This document shows positions 8,950 to 17,459 of a stretch of DNA of 64,000 nucleotides, in pieces. The translations under genes and the position numbers were made by a program. The stretch lies in the NCBI RefSeq assembly GCF_002803065.1, contig NZ_NNBL01000034.1:1-64000 (forward strand). Direction: 5' to 3'. The notes under the pieces are model-generated. The model ran no database searches. It was not told the DNA's origin and saw nothing but the letters and a program-made list of their open reading frames with translations. The stretch's first letter is position 1, and each line of letters starts with the position of its first letter. The stretch is from Streptomyces sp. CB01635 (lineage in GTDB: Bacteria; Actinomycetota; Actinomycetes; Streptomycetales; Streptomycetaceae).

Positions 8950-9144
8950 TCATCGTGAGGTGCGCAGGCGACGGAGGCAGATGAGGCTGCAGGCCAGTTC
9001 GAGCAGGCCCTGAGGGAGGTCTGCGCGTCTTTCGTAGCGGATCCGGAGCCGTTTGAACCGGTGCAGCCAAGCAAAGGCCCGCTCCACCACCCAACGCACC
9101 TTGCCAAGCCCCGAGCCGTGAGCCACGCCGCGTCGGGCGATCAT
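8950..9144 (-). pseudogene. IS5-family transposase C-terminal fragment
   Basis: Sixty-four residues with GSGLGKVRWVVERAFAWLHR, FKRLRIRYERRADL and GLLELACSLICLRRL form the typical C terminus of an IS5-group DDE transposase. The stop codon is present, but everything upstream of about residue 200 of the full protein is missing. It abuts the end of the metallohydrolase remnant. Confidence 0.8.
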
Positions 9145-9549
9145 GGGCTTGGTTCACGTCCTTCCATCTTGACTTCGGTTGCCTGTGGTCACGGCCGTGG
9201 AGGCACTCGACTCCCTAATGGAAGGGCTCTGATGGCCCATCATCCGATCAGCCGTTCGTGACCCCAACTGCCCGCGGGTTCCTCGGTCTTCGCAAGGGGC
9301 TCGGAAGCTCCCGGTGAGCTGAGAGGTGTTTCCCGCGAGGGGCTCGGACCACGAACATCATCGACTGAATCACTGATCAATAGCGTCACACCACCACAAT
9401 GATGGGGCCGATGAACCCGTCTGATCACAGGGTTCCAGACCCGGTGGTGCTTCAGGTTTCACCGGCCCCATGAGTCACCATTAGGTGGTGCTTGCTTCCG
9501 GGCCGGGCCCGGTCGACCGGCGACGGCGCATGCCAGCCGGTGAACGATG
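9145..9549. other. Non-coding stretch with a 13-bp inverted repeat
   Basis: No gene recognised. TGGGGCCGATGAA (9403-9415) and TTCACCGGCCCCA (9458-9470) form an inverted repeat with one mismatch around a 42-base loop. It may be the end of a lost insertion element or part of the intron remnant that follows. Confidence 0.35.
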
Positions 9550-9640
9550 TCGGAAAGCCGTGTGCGGGAGAACTGCATGCACGGTTGAAGCGGCGGGGAC
9601 TGGAAACGGAGCATCAGCCACCGCGCCAGTCCCCGACCCT
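9550..9640 (+). mobile_element. 3' end (domains V and VI) of a degraded group II intron
   Basis: Bases 9555-9587 fold like group II domain V. The catalytic triad AGC starts at 9556, AGCCGTG pairs with CACGGTT (one G-T), and an AGAA tetraloop region sits in the centre, with total length about 33 like the standard 34-nt domain. A second hairpin follows as domain VI would: GGGGACTGG at 9595-9603 pairs with CCAGTCCCC at 9626-9634. No reverse-transcriptase reading frame precedes it, so only the ribozyme tail remains. This rests on structure by eye. Confidence 0.55.
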
Positions 9641-10033
9641 ACTCAGACAGCACACGAGTTGCGCCGTCGCCTGTCAGGCAGCGTGGTCTGCGACGCGGAA
9701 CCGGTCGGCCTCGGTCTGCACCGGATGATGCCGCGTGATCTGGACTTCGCCGCCTGGCGGCTCGGTATGTATGAAGTGCTGGACGCTGCTTCGCTGTGAC
9801 GGAGGCGCGGTACTGGCGACCCGAATCGCGGCGTGGCCAGCTATGAGCTGGCCCGCCTTGTGCGGGTGGACTTCTCGTATTTGGCCGGGCAGGGACGCAT
9901 CGAAAAGGATGTGGTAAATCACGTACCTTTGTCGCCCTTTTGCCCGGCGCCAGCCGCGAGTACGCTGTGCCGGTCCGGGCAGGTGCCTCCCTCTGTTGAT
10001 CTCGATCCGAACCGCCAGCAACCCTGATGGATC
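9641..10033. other. Region without a recognised gene
   Basis: A plus-strand frame (RRRLSGSVVCDAEPVGLGLH at about 9661-9720, then FAAWRLGMYEVLDAASL up to 9799) looks protein-like and could be exon sequence beside the intron remnant, but no family was recognised. The rest, up to the AraC start, should contain that gene's promoter. Confidence 0.3.
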
Positions 10034-10904
10034 ATGACTGCCGTTGAGAACAACCCCTCGCGCCGGACCGTGCAGTGGTGGGAGCGCCTCGGCGCCGCAC
10101 TCGGTGGTCCATGGGCTCCGCGGGCACGGCCCGGCGGTGGGCACGTCCACTGCGAGCCTGACTGGTCCTGGCATCTTGTCCTTTCCGACCACGATCTGTG
10201 GTGCGTTCTGGACGGAATAGGACGTGCCCGGCTCAACGGCCGCGATATCACTCTCACCGCCGGTTGCGCGCTGATGCTGCGGCCGGGGGACGAGATCGAC
10301 GCCCATCACGACCCCCGCAATCCCCTGACCGTCGCATACCAGCACTACGCCCACGACGATGCCGGCCAGGGCGCGGGCGGTCGACGACTGCGCACCCGAC
10401 CTGTTGCTCCCGCGCCTGGTGCACCTGGACGACCTGCCTGAGCTCCGACGCCACCTCGACGGCCTCGCGCGTATCAGGCGCCGCCCCGGCCCGGACGCCT
10501 CCGCGCGGAGCACTGCTGCACTGGTGGCGTTGCTGCTGGAGATCCACGCCCAGGCCGCCCGAGCCGCCGGCGACCTGCCTGCGCTGATGGACCGGCGCGT
10601 ACACGACGTCGTGGAGTGGTTGGCCCGCCACCCGACCCGCCGCCTGGACCTGCATGCAGCTGCCGCGTCGGCCGAACTGTCAGCGGATCAGTTCTCCCGC
10701 CTCTTCCGCCGCGAGACCGGGCAATCCTTCCGTGCCTACCAGGTCACGGTCCGGATCGATCGCGCCCGCGAACTCCTGGCCGAAAGCGGGATGACGGTGA
10801 GCCAGGTGGCGAAGGCCCTGGGTTACGCAGATCACCGCCTGTTCGTCCGCCAGTTCAAGGCCCGCACCGGCACCGCCCCAGGCATCTGGAAACGCTCCGC
10901 CTGA
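10034..10904 (+). pseudogene. AraC-family transcriptional regulator with an internal frameshift
   Basis: The first frame (from ATG 10034) encodes an AraC-type cupin sensor: HVHCEPDWSWHLVLSDHDLW, GRDITLTAGCALMLRPGDEI, HHDPRNPLTVAYQHY. Coherent coding then moves to another frame between about 10362 and 10385 and continues as LLLPRLVHLDDLPELRRHL to the C terminus. The C-terminal double helix-turn-helix is complete: LSADQFSRLFRRETGQSFRA and VSQVAKALGYADHRLFVRQF. One added or lost base would restore a protein of about 290 residues, so it is either a recent inactivation or a sequencing error. The next gene starts 86 bases downstream in the same direction and may be its target. Confidence 0.75.
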
Positions 10905-10990
10905 ACGGACGCCTTCCAGACCGGTCCAGTGCCCGCAATCCACGACTCACGCCCTCCCCGACGGCCTTCGCCCGGGCCTACCGTCGGCCC

Positions 10991-11803
10991 ATGACCTACA
11001 CCGTTCCCGCCGACCTTTATCGCGCCGACCGCCTCGCTCCGCTGCTGGACTCGATCAACGACATCGGAGCCGCGGAGACCGACGTCTACCGCGGTCTCGG
11101 CTTCCTGGCAGTGCGGGGTCTCCTCACCGACCGCGAAGTGCGGGGAGTCCTGGACGGCCTCGCTGTCGTTGCCCGCCCGTCGTCCCCCGCAAGAGTGGAA
11201 TTCGAGGAGTGGGCGCACCCAGAACAACGGAACCGCGACGAGCTGCTGGACGGCGTCCGCAAGCTCCAGCATTTCTGCGCGCACGAGCCGCGCCTGGCCG
11301 AACTCGCCCGCCATCCCGCGATCCTGGCCACCGTCGCTCGGTTCTTGGAGGCCGAGCCCGTCCTTATCCAGGACATGGCCCTTCTCAAACCGCCGGGCGG
11401 GGGACGGGAGAAACCCTGGCACCAGGACAAAGCCTTCTTCGACATCCCGCTGGGAACCCCCGTCGTGGGTGTGTGGATCGCCCTCGACGAGGCCACGATC
11501 GACAACGGGTGCATGCATGTCCTGCCCTGCACCCACACCGAAGGCCCGGTGGTCCACTTCGCTCGCCGTGACTTCCAGATCTGCGACACCGAAGTCCAGA
11601 CTCACCGCGACACCGCTGTCCCGCTGCCGCCCGGCGGCGCCCTGTTCTTCGACGGGCTGCTGCACCACGGCACCCCGCCCAATCTGACGGACACTCGCCG
11701 CCGCGCCGTGCAGCTGCATTACGTGCCGGCCGGAACTGTGCGGACTCCGCAGAAGGACCGCCTAGAGGCCTTCGGTGCAGACGGCAAGGATGCCACCTGC
11801 TGA
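10991..11803 (+). CDS. Phytanoyl-CoA dioxygenase (PhyH) family protein
   Basis: A 270-residue Fe(II)/2-oxoglutarate-dependent hydroxylase. The iron ligands are visible: H-Q-D in KPWHQDKAFF (His144, Asp146) and the distal histidine in LLHHGTPPN (225/226), followed by the 2-oxoglutarate-binding arginine in TRRRAVQLHY. CMHVLPCTHTEGPVVHF is the usual core. Start at ATG 10991, 86 bases after the AraC gene; both could share control. The substrate of PhyH proteins outside phytanate metabolism is often a natural product or ectoine-like compound; nothing here identifies it. The stop codon touches a transposase fragment at 11804. Confidence 0.85.
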   Translation: MTYTVPADLYRADRLAPLLDSINDIGAAETDVYRGLGFLAVRGLLTDREVRGVLDGLAVVARPSSPARVEFEEWAHPEQRNRDELLDGVRKLQHFCAHEPRLAELARHPAILATVARFLEAEPVLIQDMALLKPPGGGREKPWHQDKAFFDIPLGTPVVGVWIALDEATIDNGCMHVLPCTHTEGPVVHFARRDFQICDTEVQTHRDTAVPLPPGGALFFDGLLHHGTPPNLTDTRRRAVQLHYVPAGTVRTPQKDRLEAFGADGKDATC

Positions 11804-11944
11804 GTGGAGCAGACCTTCGCCCTCCTCCACCAGTTGAAACGCCTCGCCGTCCGATGGGAACGGCGCCTCGAACTCCACGACGCCTTCCTCTCATTGGCCT
11901 GCGGCCTGATCTGCTGGAGACGACTCAAGAAGACCCACTCGTGA
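11804..11944 (+). pseudogene. IS5-family transposase C-terminal fragment
   Basis: Translation from GTG 11804 gives VEQTFALLHQLKRLAVRWER, RLELHDAFLSLACGLICWRR and a TGA at 11942-11944. This is the last 45 or so residues of an IS5-group transposase starting at the conserved E of the DDE triad. It begins immediately after the PhyH stop codon, so the insertion or recombination point is exactly there. Confidence 0.75.
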
Positions 11945-11957
11945 TCCTGTTACGAGC

Positions 11958-12275
11958 TCATAACCATCGTCGCAGGTGGGGGATGCCGTACGCCTTGTCC
12001 GCGTGAAGGCGTTGGGGGCTGGAATCGGCTGCGCGGGATTCGTGTCCCATGTGGAAATGGGACAGCATCGGCTTCAGAGCGAGGCTGTCGTGGGTGTTGG
12101 CCCCGGAGAGTCCGACGCGTAGGGGCAGTCCGTCCGGGTCGGACGGGACGTGCATCTTGGAACCGGGCTTACCCCGGTCCACGGGGCTCGGAGACCTGCA
12201 AGTTCGCCCCTTTTTAGCGCGTACGTGTGCCGAGTCGAGCACGGCCCTTGAGAGGTCGACCAGGCCCTGCTCGTC
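11958..12275 (-). pseudogene. IS5-family transposase central fragment
   Basis: The segment LDSAHVRAKKG, then PSPVDRGKPGSKMHV, GLPLRVGLSGANTHDSLALK and RLHADKAYGIPHLRRWL is the central catalytic core of an IS427/IS5-type transposase, containing the first two D residues. The N- and C-terminal parts are absent. It faces the preceding fragment on the opposite strand and comes from a different transposase subtype. Confidence 0.75.
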
Positions 12276-12299
12276 CAGGAGTTGCAGCCCCCAAAGTGG

Positions 12300-12965
12300 C
12301 TAATGGTATTCGAACCAGGTCAGAATGGCCTTCACGCGCCGGTTGTCCTCGTCGGGGGGCATGCCGAGCTTTACAAACACGTTCGCCACATGCTTACTCA
12401 CGGAAGCCCCCGAAAGAAACAGCTCCGTCGCGATTTCTGCGTTGGAGCGTCCTTCGGCCATGAGGGCGAGCACCTCTTGTTCGCGAGCGGTAAGCCGTGC
12501 CAGCGGTCCCTGCGGCGAGTCTGCGCGCGTGACGTGGCGAACAACCTCGGGGTCGATCACGACCCCGCCACCGGAGACCGTCTCAATAGCTCGCAGGAAG
12601 TCGGCGACTCTGCCCACCTTCTCCTTGAGTAGGTACCCGACGGCTCCGTCAGCACCCGGACCGTTCAGAAGCTCCCGTACATATGGGCCTGTGACGTAAG
12701 CGGAGAGAACCAACATCGGCAAATTCCGGTGACGCGACCGCAAGTCGATAGCAGCGCGGAGCCCGTCATCGGTGTTCTTGGGGGGCATGCGAACATCCGT
12801 GATCACCACGTCCGGGGTGACGCCGGCACGCGCGAGCTCATCGACAGCGGCGATCAGTTCGTCGGCGTCTTCACATTCGCGGATCACATCATGAGCGTTG
12901 GAGGTCAAAATTTCCCGGATGCCGGCGCGTATCAGTACACTGTCGTCTGCCAGGACAATTCTCAT
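12300..12965 (-). CDS. NarL/FixJ-family response regulator
   Basis: A 221-residue two-component regulator: receiver domain from MRIVLADDSVLIRAGIREIL, phospho-acceptor Asp in DVVITDVRMPP, the conserved Lys in GYLLKEKV, and a C-terminal LuxR helix-turn-helix (LTAREQEVLALMAEGRSNAE, ASVSKHVANVFVKL). The start at 12965 is preferred because GGAGG lies 5-6 bases upstream; a second ATG four codons earlier overlaps that site. It follows the sensor kinase with a 36-base gap, so the two are co-transcribed. The receiver carries acidic DD residues near the N terminus as expected for phosphorylation. Likely target: the divergent ABC exporter promoter. Confidence 0.9.
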   Translation of the reverse strand: MRIVLADDSVLIRAGIREILTSNAHDVIRECEDADELIAAVDELARAGVTPDVVITDVRMPPKNTDDGLRAAIDLRSRHRNLPMLVLSAYVTGPYVRELLNGPGADGAVGYLLKEKVGRVADFLRAIETVSGGGVVIDPEVVRHVTRADSPQGPLARLTAREQEVLALMAEGRSNAEIATELFLSGASVSKHVANVFVKLGMPPDEDNRRVKAILTWFEYH

Positions 12966-13001
12966 GGCCCCCTCCATGCCGGCTCGTCCTACGCGATTTT
13001 A

Positions 13002-14189
13002 TCACCATGTGGGTTGGCTGGGGGCGGATGCTACAACCTCTGTTCCGCCACCCGCTGGGCTGAGAATTTCGAGATTCCCGCCGACACTTCGCATCCGCTC
13101 GCGCAGTCCGGCAAGCCCAGAACCCGCGTCGATTCTCGCACCGCCGAGACCATCGTCATGCACGCGCACGCGGACGTCGGTTGCGGCGCATTGCATGTCG
13201 ATCCGAGCGCTTCCAACGCCTGCGTGCTTCGCGATGTTCGTCAGAGCCTCGGATACTGTGAAGTACACGGCCGTTGCAGTCGGTGACGAGAGCTGGGTGT
13301 CATCGCCAGTGCTGGTCAGCTCGACCCGCAAAGGTGATCGCACAGCTAGCTCTCGGACAGCAGCGATGAGACCGAGGTCGCTCAGTTCACGGGGGTGGAT
13401 GTCGCGCACCGTGTCCCTCAGCCGTTCAAGTGCGCGCTCCGCGTGGGCCTGGGCCTGACGTGCCAGCTGCACGATTCGTTCCTGGTCGGTGGCTGCGGCT
13501 GTGGCCGTGGCCGTCGCTTCCAGCATCCCAAGACGCATGACGACGGCGACGAGCTCCTGTTGGGCACCGTCGTGCAGATCGCGTTCGATGCGCTGTCGCT
13601 CGAATTCGAAAGCTGCTGTCAGCGAAGCCCGACTGGTACGGAGCTCCTCCAGTTTCGCGAGCAGATCCTGATCACGGCTTCTGGAAAAGGTACGCAGAAC
13701 AAGGTCGCGAAGAAGAGATATACCGGTCAGTACGCTCGCGGTGACCGCGCCGAGAGTAACGCCTGCGGGCATCGCCAGGAGTGTTTCCTGCACAGATTTC
13801 GGGGTGAATGGCCCAACCTGCGCGGCGATACCGAAGAGCCAGAAGACGGGAGAGAATACCAGCGCGACAGCGCCGATGAATCCGAAGAAGGTTACTACCA
13901 GTGACAGCACGGACAGGAGCACGGCGGCGACGAAAATCGGGAAGTCAGTGCGCCATATCGACCGTGAGCGCAGCTGGAGTACCACCCACTGCGCCCAGCT
14001 GTGAGTAGAGGGTCTCAGGGGCATTGTCTTGACGCCGCACCACCGGGCTCTCGAACGGTCTATCTCTGCCACCACTGGGGCTGAGACCGGCGCGATGAGA
14101 ATGGAAAGCAGCAGAATCGGGAAAGTCATTGCTGCGAGGGATTCCGTCAGCACCCGCCGGACAACACGAATCTGCGCCATGGCCAGCAT
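13002..14189 (-). CDS. Membrane sensor histidine kinase (HisKA_3 type)
   Basis: A 395-residue kinase. Two N-terminal hydrophobic blocks (about residues 18-40 and 80-175) give several membrane passes. The dimerisation/phospho-acceptor helix RQRIERDLHDGAQQELVAVV carries the phosphorylated His in the HisKA_3 arrangement. The ATPase domain includes the N-box SEALTNIAKHAG, RVRVHDDGLGG (G1) and GSGLAGLRERMRSVGGNLEI. No extracellular sensor domain of any size is seen, so it is an intramembrane-sensing type, often partnered with exporters of antimicrobial peptides. No clear ribosome site precedes the start at 14189; an in-frame ATG at 14180 is an alternative. The transporter genes are divergent. Confidence 0.88.
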   Translation of the reverse strand: MLAMAQIRVVRRVLTESLAAMTFPILLLSILIAPVSAPVVAEIDRSRARWCGVKTMPLRPSTHSWAQWVVLQLRSRSIWRTDFPIFVAAVLLSVLSLVVTFFGFIGAVALVFSPVFWLFGIAAQVGPFTPKSVQETLLAMPAGVTLGAVTASVLTGISLLRDLVLRTFSRSRDQDLLAKLEELRTSRASLTAAFEFERQRIERDLHDGAQQELVAVVMRLGMLEATATATAAATDQERIVQLARQAQAHAERALERLRDTVRDIHPRELSDLGLIAAVRELAVRSPLRVELTSTGDDTQLSSPTATAVYFTVSEALTNIAKHAGVGSARIDMQCAATDVRVRVHDDGLGGARIDAGSGLAGLRERMRSVGGNLEILSPAGGGTEVVASAPSQPTW

Positions 14190-14213
14190 TGTCGCATATT
14201 TCGGATCGTGCGA

Positions 14214-14235
14214 AAGGTAGACCCAGGTCTACCTT
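14214..14235. promoter_or_regulatory. 22-bp palindromic operator between kinase and ABC exporter genes
   Basis: AAGGTAGACC-CA-GGTCTACCTT is a perfect 10-bp inverted repeat with a two-base centre. It lies 25 bases upstream of the kinase start and 55 bases upstream of the ABC ATPase start, so it sits in both promoters. The NarL-type regulator encoded beside it is the obvious binding candidate; that link is inferred. Confidence 0.6.
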
Positions 14236-14289
14236 CAAGTAGTGCAGGTACCCGTGCGGCCCCTCGGTGTGCCCTGTTTAGATTGCGAC

Positions 14290-15069
14290 ATGCCTATCTC
14301 AGCCACCGCTTCCGTACCGCGTATTCGTCTGCGCGGCCTTCGGATGGACTTCCGCATCCCTGGCCGTCGACGCGAGACGACACGCGTCCTGCACGATATC
14401 GACCTGGACGTTCCTGAAGCTCGGCTGACCGCCATTGTCGGCCCCTCCGGGTCGGGCAAGTCGACGCTCCTGCTCTGCACGGCTGGTCTGGAGCGAGCGA
14501 CCGCAGGTTCCATCGAGATCCTCGGAACGGACGTCTTGTCGCTCACCCCTCGCAAGCAGGCCGCATTTCGCAGCGAGAACATCGGCTTCATCTTCCAGGA
14601 GTACAACCTCGTCAGCTCGCTGACGGTCGAGGACAACATCGCCCTGCCTGCGCGACTCGCTGGCCACCGGGTGCCCAAGTCGCGAGTCAGTGACGCCATG
14701 TCGAGACTCGGTATCGCCCAGCACGCGCGGCGGCGCCCCGATCGGCTCTCCGGAGGTGAACGTCAGCGCGTCGCGGTGGCCCGGGTCGTCGCGAATCAGC
14801 CGCGGGTTGTCTTCGCCGACGAGCCGACTGGTGCGCTCGACCTCAAGTCGGGTCACGTCGTGCTCGATTGGCTGCAGGCACTTCCCGCGCAGGGAACCAC
14901 GGTTCTCATGGTCACACACGACCCTCATGCGGCCGCACGTGCTGACCAGGTCGTGGTGATGGGGTCTGGGCGGGTACACGCCATCATTCCCGGTGGCGAC
15001 TCTCACGCGGTGAGCGATGCCGTCCTCTCAGCGCAGTCGGAGGACGAAGCGGCTGAGGAGGCATCGTGA
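14290..15069 (+). CDS. ABC transporter ATP-binding protein (MacB/LolD type)
   Basis: A 259-residue ATPase of the lipoprotein/antimicrobial-peptide export class. Walker A GPSGSGKST follows LTAIV, the Q-loop is FIFQEYNLVSSLTVEDN, the signature LSGGERQRVAVAR, Walker B VVFADEPTGALD, and the H-loop MVTHDPHAA. The start at ATG 14290 is used; a GTG 16 codons upstream would add a proline- and cysteine-rich leader not typical of the family. The stop overlaps the ATG of the permease (TGATG), which indicates translational coupling. Together with that permease it forms a two-gene exporter divergent from a two-component system, an arrangement typical of envelope-stress or bacteriocin-resistance modules. 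Confidence 0.9.
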   Translation: MPISATASVPRIRLRGLRMDFRIPGRRRETTRVLHDIDLDVPEARLTAIVGPSGSGKSTLLLCTAGLERATAGSIEILGTDVLSLTPRKQAAFRSENIGFIFQEYNLVSSLTVEDNIALPARLAGHRVPKSRVSDAMSRLGIAQHARRRPDRLSGGERQRVAVARVVANQPRVVFADEPTGALDLKSGHVVLDWLQALPAQGTTVLMVTHDPHAAARADQVVVMGSGRVHAIIPGGDSHAVSDAVLSAQSEDEAAEEAS

Positions 15070-16406
15070 TGCGACTTGTGCTGTCAGACGTTCGCATGCA
15101 GGCGTCCATGTGGTTGTGGACGCTCCTGTGCGCAGCAGTCGGCGCAGCATGCTCAGCGGGCTCAGTCATCGCCATGTTCACCGCTGTCTCGGCAGCGCAG
15201 GCGGCAGGTGATGCGCGGATGGTCTCCGCGTCGATTGCGCTCGGCGGCAACATCGTCTTCTTCACCGTGCTTGCCGCCGTGGGCATCGTCGCCTCCACCG
15301 TCGGTCTGACATTGACGACCCAGCGGCGCGAACACGCCCTCTGGGTGATCCTCGGGATCCCGCGCCATCGAGTCAGATTCATTCTGCGAACAGAACTGGT
15401 TGTGCTCGGCATGATGGCCGGCGCGCTGGCAGTGCCGCTAGCCCCCCTCGTCGCGAGCGTCGCCCTCACGCAGTGGACGACAACGGGACTCGACCTGCAC
15501 GGAGCCATGGTCGGATTCCAGTTCTGGCACATCGGCGCGAGCGTGCTGTCCGGAGTGGTTCCGTGCCTGCTCGGCGGCTGGGGAGTCACACGCCGTGCCG
15601 CCAAGACATCAGAGATGCGTGCCTTCCGGGATCTCTCCGATCCACCGGCGCGGCCCGGCGTCGCTCGCAGCATTCTCGCCTTCTGCCTCCTGGCCGGTGT
15701 GGTCGGGATGTGGATTCCCGGACTGGGAATCGAACTCGAAGGCGGGATCGAACAGCGGACAGCCTTCGCTTTCGCCGGCAATCTCTTTCTCATCTGCCTG
15801 TTGCTGCTGATGGGGCCATGGGTGCTCACACCTCTGATGAAATTCTGGACCGCACTCGTGCCATCGCGCGGCGTCGCCTGGCATCTTGCCGTGCAATCGT
15901 GCCGGACCCGCGCAGCAAGAAGCGTCACGACAGTCCTGCCCTTCGCTCTCTCCCTGTCGCTTGTCGGACTCTTCACGGTGATGGGGAACGTCATGCCCGG
16001 AAGCACCGCCGGACTGAACGACGTCCTGGTCGTGCTGGGCTGGGTCTTCGTCGCGTCCTGGGTCGGCGGCCTCGCTGTGATCGCACTAGTCGGGCGGGAA
16101 CGCACACGTGATTCCGCCATCGTGACGGTCGCCGGCGCGCGGCCCGGCGTGCTCACACGATCAACGATCTATGAGGGAGTGATCTACGCAGGGACGGCGA
16201 TCATCTTCGGCGCGATCTCGATCGCGGTGACGAGTGTCAGCATCGCCGTAGGGGCCAAGATCAGCGTCGTCCAGGTTCTGGACGGTCTCCCCTGGGCAAC
16301 ACTCGGTGGGCTCGCCGCCGTGACACTCGTAACCACCTGCCTTGCTCTGGCCCTCCAAGCTGTCCGCGTATCGCGCACGGTCGCAACAAGGGCTCTGCGC
16401 TCGTGA
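15069..16406 (+). CDS. FtsX-like ABC transporter permease
   Basis: A 445-residue permease. Hydrophobic segments occur near residues 15-40, 55-80, 100-135, 195-215, 230-255, 290-310, 320-345, 365-395 and 410-430. The segment TTQRREHALWVILGIPRHRV followed by a membrane helix is the hallmark of FtsX/MacB-type permeases, and a second copy occurs at RERTRDSAIVTVAGARPGVL. The start at ATG 15069 overlaps the stop of the ATPase gene by one base. It probably exports or extracts a lipophilic compound or peptide from the membrane. The lipoprotein gene 290 bases downstream may be part of the same response. Confidence 0.88.
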   Translation: MRLVLSDVRMQASMWLWTLLCAAVGAACSAGSVIAMFTAVSAAQAAGDARMVSASIALGGNIVFFTVLAAVGIVASTVGLTLTTQRREHALWVILGIPRHRVRFILRTELVVLGMMAGALAVPLAPLVASVALTQWTTTGLDLHGAMVGFQFWHIGASVLSGVVPCLLGGWGVTRRAAKTSEMRAFRDLSDPPARPGVARSILAFCLLAGVVGMWIPGLGIELEGGIEQRTAFAFAGNLFLICLLLLMGPWVLTPLMKFWTALVPSRGVAWHLAVQSCRTRAARSVTTVLPFALSLSLVGLFTVMGNVMPGSTAGLNDVLVVLGWVFVASWVGGLAVIALVGRERTRDSAIVTVAGARPGVLTRSTIYEGVIYAGTAIIFGAISIAVTSVSIAVGAKISVVQVLDGLPWATLGGLAAVTLVTTCLALALQAVRVSRTVATRALRS

Positions 16407-16697
16407 ATCGGGGCGGTGATCATACGTATCGCTGGAGCACTGCCTCCCCTGCCACCCACCCTTGCTGGGAGTCGACCAGCGCGTACGGGCTCCGACGAGC
16501 TTGCCCGCACCGGTAGACGTCGGGAAGGCCCTTCGTGGGGCAAGCGATACCAGGATCCCCACCCGCCGGTATTCGAGTGCTCTTCCGACGTCCCGGAACG
16601 AATTAGCCATCGGGGTGATCGCACCCCTCAAACTGACCACTACGACCATGAACGGCATGCATCACCTGCATGTACCGAATCACTAGGGAATAATGCA

Positions 16698-17459
16698 ATG
16701 GGAATTAGGCCACACACTCTGCTCGCCCTCGGCGGGGTCGCACTCCTCGCTGTCGCAGCAACGGCATGCACCACGGACGGTGACTCGGCCAACACAACTG
16801 TGGAATCAAAATCGTTCGACTTCAGCGGCAACAGTCTGACCGTGAAGTCCAACTCCGCCGACCTCGAATTTGTAGCCGCCGACGTCGAGGGTGTTCAGGT
16901 GGAACGGCAGGTCAGCGGCACGAAAGTGGGCGGGGAAAACGACCCCGGATGGCAGCTCGAAGGGAGCACTCTCAAACTTTCGCTGGACTGCACCGGGATC
17001 TCCATCAACTGCAAGGCGAAGTACATCGTGAAGGTACCGCGCGACGTCGCGATCACGGCCGAGAACGACAAGGGCCTCATTAAAGCCACAGGCTTCACTG
17101 CCGATTTTTCGGCCAAGGCCGGAAACAGCGACGTGCAGTTGTCGGACCTCAGCGGAGCCCACCTGGATCTGGAAGGTAGCGACGGAAACATAAAAGGCGA
17201 CAGGATCTCCGCAAAATCAGTCACCGCCACCTCAAGGAACGGTGACAACAACCTGAGCCTGGCCTCCGTACCTACCCTCGTCGATATGCAAAGCCAGGAC
17301 GGCAACATTAAGCTCAACCTGCCGGAGGCGACATACGCAGTCGACACGGCCGCGAAAAAGGGCGACATCACCGTGGATGTCACCAAAGGCGACATGAGCG
17401 GCCATGTTGTGAGGGCTCACACGCGCAACGGCGATATTGTCATTGGTAAGGCATCTTAG
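16698..17459 (+). CDS. DUF4097-family lipoprotein
   Basis: A 253-residue exported lipoprotein: signal peptide with lipobox ending at Cys24 (VAATAC), then a long beta-rich region with repeated short motifs such as SNSADLEF, NSDVQLSDL, SDGNIKGD, NGDNNLSL, QDGNIKLN and NGDIVIG. Such a repetitive beta-helix or adhesin-like fold is typical of DUF4097 and LiaG/YvlB-like proteins tied to envelope stress. The start at 16698 has AGGGAA seven bases upstream. The gene has more A/T-ending codons than its neighbours, which suggests later acquisition. It follows the ABC exporter; 16407-16697 holds no recognisable gene and probably its promoter. Confidence 0.8.
   Translation: MGIRPHTLLALGGVALLAVAATACTTDGDSANTTVESKSFDFSGNSLTVKSNSADLEFVAADVEGVQVERQVSGTKVGGENDPGWQLEGSTLKLSLDCTGISINCKAKYIVKVPRDVAITAENDKGLIKATGFTADFSAKAGNSDVQLSDLSGAHLDLEGSDGNIKGDRISAKSVTATSRNGDNNLSLASVPTLVDMQSQDGNIKLNLPEATYAVDTAAKKGDITVDVTKGDMSGHVVRAHTRNGDIVIGKAS

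Noticed and set aside
16407..16697. Minus-strand frame with peptide SFRDVGRALEYRRVGILVSL
   Set aside because: Looks protein-like over 40 residues, but no start, no family and it overlaps the promoter of the DUF4097 gene.
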